Source: Paenibacillus etheri (GTDB lineage: Bacteria; Bacillota; Bacilli; Paenibacillales; Paenibacillaceae). From it: a stretch of DNA of 64,000 nt. This document shows positions 50,414 through 59,867 of the stretch, piece after piece. The number at the start of each line of letters is the position of its first letter. Within the stretch, counting starts at the first letter, position 1. The position numbers and the translations under genes were made by a program. The stretch covers positions 210,104 to 274,103 of the forward strand of contig NZ_LCZJ02000033.1 of the NCBI RefSeq assembly GCF_001012825.1, read 5' to 3'. The notes beneath the pieces were generated by a model that ran no database searches, was not told the DNA's origin, and saw only the letters and a list, made by a program, of their open reading frames with translations.

Positions 50414-53400
50414 TCATATTCGTTGCAAATTTAACCCCATCACTTTACTCCGTGGTACAGTGGGATCATGCTGCACAATGTACGCTTTCGAGAATCGATC
50501 CAGATAAGAGTTCTCATGCGACTTTGGTGACAGGATAATCAATTTACGTTGTAATTCACCAGCATAAAGATCAAATACCTTTAACTTCCTCTGCTCATCT
50601 AACGCGCTATCAAATTCATCCATGACTATAAATCCGGGTGCCGTTTGCAGATTCTGCAATAAAGCAAGAGCAAAAAGTAGTGAACTGAGCGATTCTTCGC
50701 CTCCAGAAACACCTTTGCCAACTCTTCCTCCACGTGCCTTCACACTAACATCCTCTAATGTTCCTCGGTGCCCTTCCTTGCGAGCCTTAATGAATAAATG
50801 GAAGAGCACTCGACCTCGACGATCCTCCTGCTGATTCCAATCGATCTGCCCCTCAAATTGAAAAATGCTCATATAATTCTTAAATCGCTGTTGAATTTCA
50901 AGGACCCTCATGTTGATTGTCGTCTCTAACTGATCTTTCAAATTCTCAGCTCGTTCTTGGTTCTCTTCAAACAATAAGCTTGTCCGTTTAAATTCATCCT
51001 GCAATCGTTGAACCTCTTCTTTTATCACTTTATAATTCTCAGATGCAGCGGGATCAATACCTGATTCATTTCTAGCGCTGTTAAATGTTACTTTTCCAGA
51101 CTCATGCTCTTGGCGGAGCTTTGAAAGCGATTGTTGCCTCTTCGCATGATTAGGCTCATGTTCAAACTCACTTGTCACCTCATCATAAATAAACCGTGCA
51201 ATCCCTTTGAGATTTTCAATTTCTTCGGTTACTGTAAGTAGATTTATTTTAGATGTATCAAGTGACTCTTTTGTATCGTTGATTTGATTATCAATTTGAC
51301 TAAGTGTACGCGTAGCTTGTTGAAATTCGTCTTCATTATTCGAAAGATTGCGTTTTTGTCGACGTTCATCTCCATCTTTTTGTTCAGCCAGCTCTTCCAA
51401 TGTATCATTTTGCTGCTTCAACGCATCCTGCTGTAAGCATAAGTGGTTGTACCGATGAGTCTTCCGTTGTAACATTTCAAACTGTTCCTTCTGCTGACCT
51501 AATCTCACATAAAAATCCGCTTCAAGTTGTAGTATAACTTGGGTATGCTCCAGCCTGATTCTTTTCTCAATAAACTTTGTGTGAGTAGCCTTAAATTCCT
51601 GACTATGCTCCTTCTGTTCCTGAAGATGCTTTATCTCATCTTCATACTTCAGGATCCGGCCTTCACGTTCATGTTTCATTGTAAGAAAGGCTTCCGATTC
51701 ACGCACAGATTGTATAATGGCATGTAGTTCTTGCATAGTTTTCGTATCAATCTCAAGAGAGTCATGGAGATTCGCAAGTGATGTATTCAATTCGCTAGTT
51801 TTCTTCTGAATCTCCTCTTTACGTTTCTGCATAGCTTTCTGGCTTAATATATAACTTTTTTTCTCTTGTGCACCTCGAATCCCCTTTGAGTCGATAAGCA
51901 TATCATTCTCTATTCTTGTCTCACCTGATAGAAAAAATTGTTCTACCCACCATAAAGCCTTGACCGCATGTGGGAATACATCATCTTCTATTCCATTCTT
52001 CACACGAATTTGGAGTGTCTGAATTTCAGTAACAGAACGATCCGGTATTATACTTCGTAAAGGAACATGATACAAATCATTAGGAGCTTGAACGTGCGAG
52101 CCATCAAAAAATATCGAATATTTTATCGTCTCAAACTGTTCCTCCGCTGTAAGTCGAGCTGACTCATTTAATTCAAGTAATTCATTTAATGTATAGGCAC
52201 GCACACCTATCGCTTTGAACAAAGATAGTGATTCCCTTTGACGAGCTGACCATAATTGATTATACTCAAGCATCCGCTCCTCATTGGATAACTCCTCAAG
52301 TAATTTAGACTTATCTTCTCGTTCCTGCTTGGATAGTTGAATGGATTGATCTAAGCGGTCAATTTCCATCTGTACATCATGACTGCTGCGATACTGCCGT
52401 AACCGTTCTTGGTGTATAAGATCCAAGCTTTTATCCTGTTGAATCAGCGCCTTCAAGTAAGAACTTGAATCTATTAATTGGGCTATAATATCCTCAGATT
52501 CTTGAATACTAGCTTCCGTCTTCTCAATCTCAATATTCATTTCGTTGAGCTGCTTAGTTATTGCTGATAATTGTTGATGTACCTCTTCTTCAGTATGTGT
52601 AATTCTAGATTTTTCTTGACTAAGTTCTTTTAGCTGAATTTCTAATTCTCCAATTACAATTGAAGTTTCTTCAATTTCCTTTTTCACAGAGGCTAATTGC
52701 TCCTGCAATAAAGTAATTTTCGTATCAAGCTTTTCTTTTTCTTCTTGTATTTGCTTCATTTCATTATTCAATCGATCGCCTTGCTTCTGCAATGTCACCA
52801 GTCTATCACTTGCGATATCATGATCCACGAGCAATTGTTCTTCCATGGCTACTAGATTTAATTGTTCTTGTTTGTAATAAATCTCTAATTTCAGCAAAGC
52901 TCCAGCGTACAACTTCCCGCCCTCTATAAGACGTTTACGATTATCTTCATACCGGTCTAGCGCTGATCGAGCCATCCCGAGATATTGCTTTTTATTTTCC
53001 ACACTTGCTTCAGCACTTCTTAAACTCTCCTGCACATCCTTTAGCTGCTCCATACTTTCTTCCCAGTTACGTTGTACATGATCTATTCCATGCATTTCGG
53101 CAAAAATACGAAAACGCTCCTGCGGATCCATAACAGCGAATTGATTCACCTCCTGCTGGTACCAAATTAGATAGAATAAATCCGGATCAATTTTATATTT
53201 GAACTGGAGATCCTTCTTGTAAGTCGTGAAATTGTATTGCCGATCACCAGAGGTATACTTAATTGTTTCATCCCACTGTTCTGGATCATCACCCGATTTT
53301 ATAACAAATTGCTTCTTAGTCGGCTGTCCTGGTTCCTGTAAAATATAAATTGCAAATTCAACATAATTAGGTGCATCAATACGCATGCGTCCTTCATTCT

Positions 53401-53635
53401 TAAACAGAAGTCGAATATGCGCCTTCCACGTCTCATTCGGCAGAAGATTACGAGATTTCAGACCTTCTAAATCAACCTTGGAAGAATATAGAACACTCCC
53501 CATACAGTATGTTACAGTAGATTTCCCTGCTCCATTAGGACCAGTTATCAGTATATGCGATTCTTTTCCTGACAAATCCATCTCAGTTGGCTGATAATCT
53601 CTGATTCCCGTAAACCACATTTTCCAAGGTATCAT
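50414..53635 (-). CDS. jetC: Wadjet JetC / MksB, SMC-like ATPase
   Basis: A 1,073-residue SMC-type ATPase, the motor of a Wadjet (MksBEFG) plasmid-defence complex that loads on and extrudes DNA so that the nuclease can cut small circles. The N-terminal Walker A is GPNGAGKST (about 32-40). About 700 residues of heptad-rich coiled coil follow, with a hinge-like globular part near residues 440-600. The C-terminal head carries the signature VSGGEES and Walker B GFIVMDEFDSALD, and a switch His further on (SPKSHEN). It is the last gene of the operon and overlaps jetB by 4 bases (ATGA). Confidence 0.9.
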   Translation of the reverse strand: MIPWKMWFTGIRDYQPTEMDLSGKESHILITGPNGAGKSTVTYCMGSVLYSSKVDLEGLKSRNLLPNETWKAHIRLLFKNEGRMRIDAPNYVEFAIYILQEPGQPTKKQFVIKSGDDPEQWDETIKYTSGDRQYNFTTYKKDLQFKYKIDPDLFYLIWYQQEVNQFAVMDPQERFRIFAEMHGIDHVQRNWEESMEQLKDVQESLRSAEASVENKKQYLGMARSALDRYEDNRKRLIEGGKLYAGALLKLEIYYKQEQLNLVAMEEQLLVDHDIASDRLVTLQKQGDRLNNEMKQIQEEKEKLDTKITLLQEQLASVKKEIEETSIVIGELEIQLKELSQEKSRITHTEEEVHQQLSAITKQLNEMNIEIEKTEASIQESEDIIAQLIDSSSYLKALIQQDKSLDLIHQERLRQYRSSHDVQMEIDRLDQSIQLSKQEREDKSKLLEELSNEERMLEYNQLWSARQRESLSLFKAIGVRAYTLNELLELNESARLTAEEQFETIKYSIFFDGSHVQAPNDLYHVPLRSIIPDRSVTEIQTLQIRVKNGIEDDVFPHAVKALWWVEQFFLSGETRIENDMLIDSKGIRGAQEKKSYILSQKAMQKRKEEIQKKTSELNTSLANLHDSLEIDTKTMQELHAIIQSVRESEAFLTMKHEREGRILKYEDEIKHLQEQKEHSQEFKATHTKFIEKRIRLEHTQVILQLEADFYVRLGQQKEQFEMLQRKTHRYNHLCLQQDALKQQNDTLEELAEQKDGDERRQKRNLSNNEDEFQQATRTLSQIDNQINDTKESLDTSKINLLTVTEEIENLKGIARFIYDEVTSEFEHEPNHAKRQQSLSKLRQEHESGKVTFNSARNESGIDPAASENYKVIKEEVQRLQDEFKRTSLLFEENQERAENLKDQLETTINMRVLEIQQRFKNYMSIFQFEGQIDWNQQEDRRGRVLFHLFIKARKEGHRGTLEDVSVKARGGRVGKGVSGGEESLSSLLFALALLQNLQTAPGFIVMDEFDSALDEQRKLKVFDLYAGELQRKLIILSPKSHENSYLDRFSKAYIVQHDPTVPRSKVMGLNLQRI

Positions 53636-54309
53636 TCTATTTGGTCAGTTCCTTCCTGATACAGATTATATCGTTTGAAAAATTTCAGTACCTCTTCTTT
53701 ATTTAATTGATTAGATTGACTAAATTCAACAGTACGTCTTAAAAAGGAATCCGAGAACATATTTGCACCAATTGCCGTGATTGCATATGCTTTCTCATTT
53801 GAATTTGTATCATATTCTTCAAGCGCACCGATTTTCTTCAACTGATCTATATTAAGATTCAAACGTTGATTGGCCTTTGTAGTCTCATGTCCAAGGGCAT
53901 TTAACAACTGATCAAATAATGTATACTCATGCTGTAAAACTTCTTGCTGGTAAAACATAAACAGTAGGATTGCTAAACTTTCTTTGGACAATGTACTACG
54001 TGCAGCTTTAGCAGAAACTCTCATCATGACGATAACTTGATCCTTTTTCTCATCATAAATCACTTGAAAGTATCGACTTACCGCTTGATTAACACGCTTC
54101 AGAAAGGAATCGAACTTCTCATCATCACCGGAGCTCTTTAATTGCTTCTCCACCTCACGCCTGGATAATCCGAAATTGCCCGCACGTATTGTTGCAGAGG
54201 ATGAGAATAAGAGATTCATAAACACAATTTCTTCGTCCTCGGATAGCATTCCTTTGATGGCTTGCATGGCATTAAGTGGATTTACATTCATCTCATCCAT
54301 CAAGTTCAT
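53632..54309 (-). CDS. jetB: Wadjet JetB / MksE, KITE-type subunit
   Basis: A 225-residue subunit placed between the kleisin-like and the SMC-like genes. The winged-helix-like sequence (FGLSRREVEKQLKSSGDDEKFDSFL, later QRLNLNIDQLKKIGAL) fits the KITE subunit that dimerises and binds the kleisin in Wadjet and MksBEF complexes. The frame opens at 54336, but GAGAGGAG lies just before two ATGs; I use 54309, with 54312 as alternative. It overlaps jetA by 17 bases. Assignment rests mainly on gene order and size. Confidence 0.8.
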   Translation of the reverse strand: MNLMDEMNVNPLNAMQAIKGMLSEDEEIVFMNLLFSSSATIRAGNFGLSRREVEKQLKSSGDDEKFDSFLKRVNQAVSRYFQVIYDEKKDQVIVMMRVSAKAARSTLSKESLAILLFMFYQQEVLQHEYTLFDQLLNALGHETTKANQRLNLNIDQLKKIGALEEYDTNSNEKAYAITAIGANMFSDSFLRRTVEFSQSNQLNKEEVLKFFKRYNLYQEGTDQIE

Positions 54310-55768
54310 CATCACTCCTCTCCTGCATACTATCAATGTCCTTATTTTCTATAATGCGATAATTTTTATGTTTGACCACTTGATTGCTATCATCACGACT
54401 CATCCAATCCCATTCTTTCTCATATAGAGAGACTTGAACTTGTGACTCATCCTTTGCTTCCTCCAACGTTAACTTCTTGCTGCCTACCAATGCAGATAAC
54501 GCAGTAAGCGCGTTAATGGCGTCCCCCCACGCCGTAGACGTCGCTTCAATCATTACAGTCTCTATAGGAGCAGCCTCCACTTCCTTCATGAATACTTCAA
54601 TCGCTTCCGTTTCAATCATGGATTTGGTTAGCAACCATTCTGTTTCTCCCATCATATCTTCTAATAAAGCAATATCTATTTCCTCATTTATATATTGTAT
54701 TTCCTGGTCGTCTTCTTGCATCAATTCAACAATCGGCTCATAGTTTTCTAGATATTCTATGGCTTCACCAATTGCTTCCCCTGAAAGCGGTGCAGCGAAT
54801 TTAATCGGAATCCATAAACCATCCATGGACTCACCTTCGTATTCATTCTGCTCCATAAAGCTCATTATTTGATAAGCGTTTGGAATGTCTGATTCTTGAG
54901 GCGGATCATACATTTGTGTAATAAACAGCCTTACTTTTTCTGGATTTATCGAGGACAATAGCATCGTTTGCTTCATCATTGTAAATTTTAGATACTTATT
55001 GATCATCCCCATGCTCAAATTCGTGCCATCTGCAAGTGCAGAAGTGCCTGATTGCATTAAATTACTGAGTACCAGACTATCCTCTAACGTATAAAATTGG
55101 CGGAATCGTTCCGATAGTTTAATTTCCAATTCCTGCATTAACTGATGGATGATCTCTAGTTGCGGTAACGCATTACGGTCTGCTAACAACTCCAACTCGC
55201 GTTCTTTCATCAATTGAATCGCATTTTCAACGTTGCGAATCATACTAGCAATTTTATTACCACCAGAAATGCCATGATCATCATAAGCTTCACTAAGCTC
55301 GGCATCCCGTCTAGCTTGGAATAGAGATCTTCCAATATCATCATGCATATAATAGGCTAATGAATCATTTGCTAGACGTATGAGCGTATCCATCATCCGC
55401 TTACCTACGTCTCGCATTTTAAGTTGCCTTGTTTGCTTGGATATCCAGTTATACTTCACTAGGACATTTACAATTTGATCGACCTTTTTCTTACTTGGTG
55501 GTTCAATATCATCAAAACGATTTCGATAACGAAAATATAACGTATCAGCGTTTTCAATCGGTTCATCGAGTCCCAAGGCTTCTTCATTTATCAATTGAAT
55601 AATACGTAGGAAGCGTAAAATTTCGATAGGTGTTTGCAGAAAGTTTTGTGAGTTGAGATCGTTAAGAACTCCAGATAATAATGCAACATCCCTCAAGGCC
55701 TGATGCATTTCCGGTTTAGATTCGTTTGTTTGAAAAATTGAAATTAGTGGTAGATCCATCTTCTCCAA
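54293..55768 (-). CDS. jetA: Wadjet JetA / MksF, kleisin-type subunit
   Basis: A 491-residue protein with winged-helix-like sequence at the start (FLRIIQLINEEALGL), a long helical middle (ENAIQLMKERELELLADRNALPQLEIIHQLMQ) and an acidic end, the size and plan of the kleisin-like subunit of Wadjet systems. The start is TTG at 55768, 7 bases after GGGGAGG; an ATG three codons later has only a poor site. It overlaps jetD by 25 bases. The sequence differs from the best-known JetA proteins as I remember them, so the subtype is uncertain (type III-like by gene order). Confidence 0.82.
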   Translation of the reverse strand: MEKMDLPLISIFQTNESKPEMHQALRDVALLSGVLNDLNSQNFLQTPIEILRFLRIIQLINEEALGLDEPIENADTLYFRYRNRFDDIEPPSKKKVDQIVNVLVKYNWISKQTRQLKMRDVGKRMMDTLIRLANDSLAYYMHDDIGRSLFQARRDAELSEAYDDHGISGGNKIASMIRNVENAIQLMKERELELLADRNALPQLEIIHQLMQELEIKLSERFRQFYTLEDSLVLSNLMQSGTSALADGTNLSMGMINKYLKFTMMKQTMLLSSINPEKVRLFITQMYDPPQESDIPNAYQIMSFMEQNEYEGESMDGLWIPIKFAAPLSGEAIGEAIEYLENYEPIVELMQEDDQEIQYINEEIDIALLEDMMGETEWLLTKSMIETEAIEVFMKEVEAAPIETVMIEATSTAWGDAINALTALSALVGSKKLTLEEAKDESQVQVSLYEKEWDWMSRDDSNQVVKHKNYRIIENKDIDSMQERSDDELDG

Positions 55769-57051
55769 TCTTTTGCCTCCCCTAACACGATCTCTTGTTC
55801 CGATTTCGAATATTGTAGTAAACTTTCCATGTTATATTGATACTCTGACCAATTGGATATTATCGAATGATCTGGACAGATCCATTTATGCCGAACAGCG
55901 TGTCCCATAAGCGATTGAAACATCTCTCCTGCAATTTGTAATCCAGCTTCATCATAGTCGCTCCAAAAGATGGTTTGCTCGATAGGACTATTCAACAACA
56001 ATTGTCTGATAAAATGTTTATGCGCACTTCGAAGATGACCATCCACACATATTATCAATGAATTTGTCTCCTGCAAAAAATGAGATTCTGCAGATATCCG
56101 AGTCAACACGGCTCGATTCTCAACTAACCAGAGTGTTGTTGCTCTAGTTGAATAATGGTCTTGTGAAACTGAAATACTTGTTAAGGCATGCACAGGGCCT
56201 GCTCGATAACTCGACCAATTTCCTTCAAGCTCTCCAGCAAAATAGATTGACGTAATTTGACCACCACTAATCATCCCTAAAGTTTCCAGCGAATGACCAC
56301 CTAACGTCTCCAAAAAGTTTAGAAACTCAACTTTATACGCATCAAATACCTTAGAGCCTCCAATACCCGGATAATAATGTGCACCAATTTCTTTCCAATC
56401 AAATATCTCTTTGTTGCTAGAAATCATTAGAAAAGCTAATAAAAAGTTTAAAGCATTGATTCGTTTAGATACGCTCCAATTCGTAGGAAAAATATACTGT
56501 TCATCTAAATCATTAAGGCCCCACTGTAAACTATCTGATAAAAACGATGCTACACCTTTCAATTGATGTAATCGTTCGTCATGTAAATACTTGATTTGTT
56601 CCATTTTCGGAGCAACATTCGACTGATATTGAGTGAATTGATTTATACTATCCCGATGCTCATCCCTTTGCCTATTGGTTAAATATACATATAATAAATA
56701 ACCCATACGGTAATGAATTCGTTCTACAGATTTCCCATCACGTTTAAAACGAACCTCTTTCAAAATCCAGCCCTTATGAAGCCAATCAAAGGTTTGTTGA
56801 TTATCGTCTAATGCAGCACGTTTTCCTACGGTCCAACGTAAAAGCTGTTGATCCGGGCGATCTTCAACAATTGAGGTGTACTCTCGTGCAATCGTAATGA
56901 TCCCGACTCTTCTTATCGTACGTTCTGTTTTCTTCACAATATCTATATCAATAAGTGAAGCTTCACCTATTGTCCTTTGCATTTCTAGTTGCTCATCTTT
57001 TTTCAAAAAAGATTGACTAATAAACGAAAGTACATCATCGAATTTTTGCAT
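55744..57051 (-). CDS. jetD: Wadjet JetD / MksG, TOPRIM-type nuclease
   Basis: A 435-residue nuclease subunit and first gene of the operon. The C-terminal TOPRIM-like part has the acidic Glu in TLWLVENRAVLTRI, LIICVDGHLRSA, and the Asp pair in IFWSDYDEAGLQIAG. The N-terminal half is basic and arm-like. In Wadjet systems JetD cuts DNA bent by the JetABC motor. The ATG follows TAGGAGG by a suitable distance. Overlap with jetA indicates coupled translation. Jet genes in the order D-A-B-C match what is described for one Wadjet subtype. Confidence 0.87.
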   Translation of the reverse strand: MQKFDDVLSFISQSFLKKDEQLEMQRTIGEASLIDIDIVKKTERTIRRVGIITIAREYTSIVEDRPDQQLLRWTVGKRAALDDNQQTFDWLHKGWILKEVRFKRDGKSVERIHYRMGYLLYVYLTNRQRDEHRDSINQFTQYQSNVAPKMEQIKYLHDERLHQLKGVASFLSDSLQWGLNDLDEQYIFPTNWSVSKRINALNFLLAFLMISSNKEIFDWKEIGAHYYPGIGGSKVFDAYKVEFLNFLETLGGHSLETLGMISGGQITSIYFAGELEGNWSSYRAGPVHALTSISVSQDHYSTRATTLWLVENRAVLTRISAESHFLQETNSLIICVDGHLRSAHKHFIRQLLLNSPIEQTIFWSDYDEAGLQIAGEMFQSLMGHAVRHKWICPDHSIISNWSEYQYNMESLLQYSKSEQEIVLGEAKDWRRWIYH

Positions 57052-57162
57052 AGAAGCCTCCTATACTAATCCATTTATATTTTCGGGCTACTCGTACAAG
57101 TATACTAGAAAGCAAGAATCCCTACGATGATTTCCAACATTTTCATATGGACTAGAAACACA

Positions 57163-57210
57163 AATAACCTGTAGGGATGAGATATTAATATCTCATCCCT
57201 ACAGGTTATT
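57163..57210. repeat. 48-bp perfect palindrome upstream of the Wadjet operon
   Basis: Bases 57163-57186 are the exact reverse complement of 57187-57210, with no spacer. The arms hold CTGTAGGGATGAG and CTCATCCCTACAG. It lies 112 bases before the jetD start codon. It could be a terminator that insulates the operon (weak T-runs on both sides), a cruciform or a protein site. Confidence 0.75.
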
Positions 57211-57311
57211 CTGTATCCAATTCAAACTGAAAACAACTTTCTTCTCACGTCGACCAAATGTCCATGTTACTGTATATTTTACTCTTCTCAGTATTCAACA
57301 TTGGATGTAAT

Positions 57312-57509
57312 TTAATCCCCCAAAGATAATATACATTTATTTTCAGTAATAGCGTAATTACATAACCATATTAAATTATTAAAAAATTCTATAATTTCAT
57401 TCTTATCTCCAAAATACTCCATAAACTTATCAGAAATGTCTATTAGCTGGTGTATCTTTTCCAGAATTAATAATTCCTCTCCATATGGATCCAGTGAGTA
57501 TAAAACACA
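57312..57509 (-). pseudogene. 3' fragment of an unrecognised small protein gene
   Basis: An open frame of 65 codons without start codon: the in-frame upstream codon is a stop. The residues (CVLYSLDPYGEELLILEKIH, KFMEYFGDKNEIIEFFNNLI, TENKCILSLGD) have the composition of a real globular protein, like small immunity or uncharacterised proteins. The family is not recognised. Confidence 0.35.
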
Positions 57510-57625
57510 TGATTAAGAAATAACCCTTCCATACATGTTGGAAGGGTCTAGACACTGATGCATCTTGCTTTAATTAATCCTCACCAACAGTGAGCAAAGT
57601 TTATACGATGAGTCCCCACCAAATG

Positions 57626-57668
57626 AAAGCCAGACTACGGAAGATCGTGGTCTGGCACTTATTTTTTA
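57626..57668 (+). terminator. Plus-strand terminator without a matching gene
   Basis: GCCAGACTACG / CGTGGTCTGGC forms a strong stem followed by CACTTATTTTTTAT on the plus strand. No intact plus-strand gene lies upstream; it may be left from a lost gene. Confidence 0.6.
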
Positions 57669-57682
57669 TACTCATTCCTACC

Positions 57683-58225
57683 TCACCCAATAATCTTAAT
57701 CGCATTCTCTTTAATCTGTGTAACCATCTCTACAAGCTTTCGTTGCAGATTGGTTTCGAATCCGTTGGTAGTGAACATCATAGGCCGGGTGCCAGTCATT
57801 TGTTCCAGACAATCAGCATACAGCTTAGCCTGATGGGTTCCTACCTTCGGATCTTTTCTTTGGAGGTACGCTTTGCTTCAATGATCGCTAGAGGCAAGCC
57901 ATCCCTGCCATAAAGCACATAGTCGGCATACCCTTTTTCCTCGATATTAGGCATTCCGTACAGCTCTACTTCTTCCCTTACGTCATCACCGATTGTCCAG
58001 CCAAGTAGCTTCAGGTCTACATCTATGTATTTCTTGCGCGTGCGGAACTCCGAGATTACCTCTGGAGTAAAATGGCGCTCTTCCTGGTGCTGCTCTTTGT
58101 CAGCGGTGAGCTTGTCACTCATTGCCGCAATCTGAGCACGAAGAGCTTCAATTTCAGATTCTTTTTGCTCTATTAAACTGTCTATCTCTTTGATCCTGTT
58201 ATACGATTTGATATGTATTTCTTTA
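57683..58225 (-). pseudogene. Remnant of a type I restriction subunit (HsdR)
   Basis: The 5' piece encodes a helical start, FTPEVISEFRTRKKYIDVDL, LKLLGWTIGDD and the nuclease motif [21 protein letters not shown], with the Asp and Glu-x-Lys of a PD-(D/E)xK site. Then AAAGA occurs twice in tandem, a 5-base duplication that breaks the frame. In the shifted frame the family's next stretch follows: [33 protein letters not shown]. After it the sequence jumps to 22 unrelated codons and a stop at 57683, so most of the helicase part is deleted. No HsdM or HsdS gene is nearby. Confidence 0.75.
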
Positions 58226-58257
58226 ATTCTAGAAGCAAAATCTATCTGTACACCCTT

Positions 58258-58290
58258 AAAAGGATGCAGACTTCTAGGCTGCATCCTTTT
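58258..58290 (-). terminator. Terminator of the sigV-rsiV-like operon
   Basis: A perfect 12-bp stem AAAAGGATGCAG / CTGCATCCTTTT, 14 bases after the anti-sigma stop. Confidence 0.8.
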
Positions 58291-58303
58291 AATTTACGGA
58301 TTT

Positions 58304-59173
58304 TTATTTTATATAAACATTACTTACTAATGCATCGGCAATCACATTGGTGGGAATGATAAATTCAACCACGCCCATATAACCTGGCGTAACTTCGTAT
58401 TTATCAAAAGAAATGACAAGTTTTCCATCATTGTTAATATAAAAGGATTGATCTTTAGCAATGCTTTCAAAACTCTCAAAATTGACTTTATCATCTACCC
58501 AATACGTTTTGTCCGGGTCCGCTTTCATCTGATGTCTCATTTGATCTTTAATATTTTCACTGATCAGCCTGATATAGCTGTCATCTTTAAATAAACTTGG
58601 TAAGCTAATTAAAAGTTGATTTTTCTTATCGATCGTATCGTATTTAAATGTTGTTGAGGATGAGCCGACCGTATTTACGACATATCTGCCAATGGCGAGA
58701 ATCTGATCGTTGTCGGTTTTGACTTCATAGCCGCTTTCCACGCCTGTATGGCCCCCGCCACTTTTCTTTAACTCCTTCATTTCAGCTGTAAAATCGCTGT
58801 ATAGCTTTTTACTTTCTTCCAGATATTTGTTATTTAGAGTGGCTTCTAACGTTTTATTTTCCATATTCGTAATGGCCGGTACTTTGATATTGGCTTTAGC
58901 GGTTCCTTCATCTACTTTAAGCTCTGTAAAAGTCAGTACTTTGACGAGTGAACCAACCAGCGGCACATCTGATAAAGCCTTTGCAAAGGCAGGGCTGGCA
59001 TTAATGCCTGTTACCAATATAATAGCCGCTGCCCCAACTCCAACGAGATTCTTCATCCAACCCAGATGTCTTTTTTTGCTTTGTTTAATGGCTTTCTTCA
59101 CCACGAAGTCCAGTTCATCTGGGAGAGGCGTATTTTTATATTTGCTTTTTAACTGTTCCAGTTGTTCGTTCAT
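58304..59173 (-). CDS. rsiV: Anti-sigma factor, RsiV-like (DUF3298/DUF4179-type)
   Basis: A 289-residue membrane protein. A cytoplasmic N-terminus of about 40 residues precedes one membrane helix (about 42-60) and an extracellular domain with a VPAITNMENKTLEATLNNKYLEE start and a FDKYEVTPGYMGVVEF end, typical of RsiV-type DUF3298 proteins. In Bacillus RsiV holds SigV inactive and binds lysozyme, which triggers its cleavage. It follows the sigma gene with only 1 base between and shares its terminator. Lysozyme sensing here is inferred from the family. Confidence 0.8.
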   Translation of the reverse strand: MNEQLEQLKSKYKNTPLPDELDFVVKKAIKQSKKRHLGWMKNLVGVGAAAIILVTGINASPAFAKALSDVPLVGSLVKVLTFTELKVDEGTAKANIKVPAITNMENKTLEATLNNKYLEESKKLYSDFTAEMKELKKSGGGHTGVESGYEVKTDNDQILAIGRYVVNTVGSSSTTFKYDTIDKKNQLLISLPSLFKDDSYIRLISENIKDQMRHQMKADPDKTYWVDDKVNFESFESIAKDQSFYINNDGKLVISFDKYEVTPGYMGVVEFIIPTNVIADALVSNVYIK

Positions 59174-59174
59174 C

Positions 59175-59678
59175 TTATTTTACCTCCTCTAAAATCTCAT
59201 CACTCATTTTAATTCGAAGTTTGCGGAGCCCTTGATACAATCGTGTTTTTACAGTACTGATGTTTTCATTCATAACTTCCGCAATTTCGTCAATTTTTAA
59301 ATCTTCAAAATATCTAAGTACAATCACAGTACGATAAGGATGGGGCAATTCCTCCAAAGCTTTCTCCAGATCTATGTCAGGGTAGACGTCTCCACCTGTA
59401 GGACTGTGAAATTCCAATGTCTTATCATCTACAATTTGAATCCGCTTTTGTTTTCTCAGGAAATCGATCGATGTATTCACCAGAATCCTGTAAAACCAGC
59501 TTTTTATCGAACCTTCGGATTTCAATGTTTCTGATGAAGAGAGAGCCTTTTGGATCGTATCCTGAACAATATCGAGTGCATTTTCAGCATTTTTCACATA
59601 ACTGAAGGCTAAGTAATACATATTCTCTTTATTTTCCGTAATAAAATCAATGAGTAACTTTTCAAACTTCTTCTTCAT
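59175..59678 (-). CDS. sigV: ECF sigma factor, SigV-like
   Basis: A 167-residue ECF sigma factor. Region 2 lies at about 20-85 (ENALDIVQDTIQKALSS, SIKSWFYRILVNTSIDFLR) and region 4 at about 110-160 (HPYRTVIVLRYFEDLKIDEIAEVMNENISTVKTRL is split by motif here). It would redirect RNA polymerase to cell-wall stress genes once RsiV is removed. An AAAC-18-CGTC promoter upstream suggests that it drives its own operon, and the same promoter precedes the gene at 60013. Confidence 0.88.
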   Translation of the reverse strand: MKKKFEKLLIDFITENKENMYYLAFSYVKNAENALDIVQDTIQKALSSSETLKSEGSIKSWFYRILVNTSIDFLRKQKRIQIVDDKTLEFHSPTGGDVYPDIDLEKALEELPHPYRTVIVLRYFEDLKIDEIAEVMNENISTVKTRLYQGLRKLRIKMSDEILEEVK

Positions 59679-59730
59679 TTAAAGACTCTCCCTTTGATAT
59701 GCGCATATCATTTCCTGGCTATACAAATAA

Positions 59731-59756
59731 GACGGTGGTGGTACCTAAAAAAGTTT
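59731..59756 (-). promoter_or_regulatory. ECF-type promoter of the sigV-like operon
   Basis: On the minus strand AAAC (59753-59756), an 18-base spacer that begins with a T-run, and CGTC (59731-59734). It lies about 53 bases before the sigma start codon. The same elements with the same spacing are found at 61032-61057. Confidence 0.7.
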
Positions 59757-59867
59757 GTTTTTCGGTTCATGAGTGTGAGATGGAAAAATTTCAAGTTTCA
59801 TTTCCAAATTCGCAAAGTAAAATAGGGTCCCCCGCTGTGATGAGAACTACTAAGAGTTCCGTCGGAT

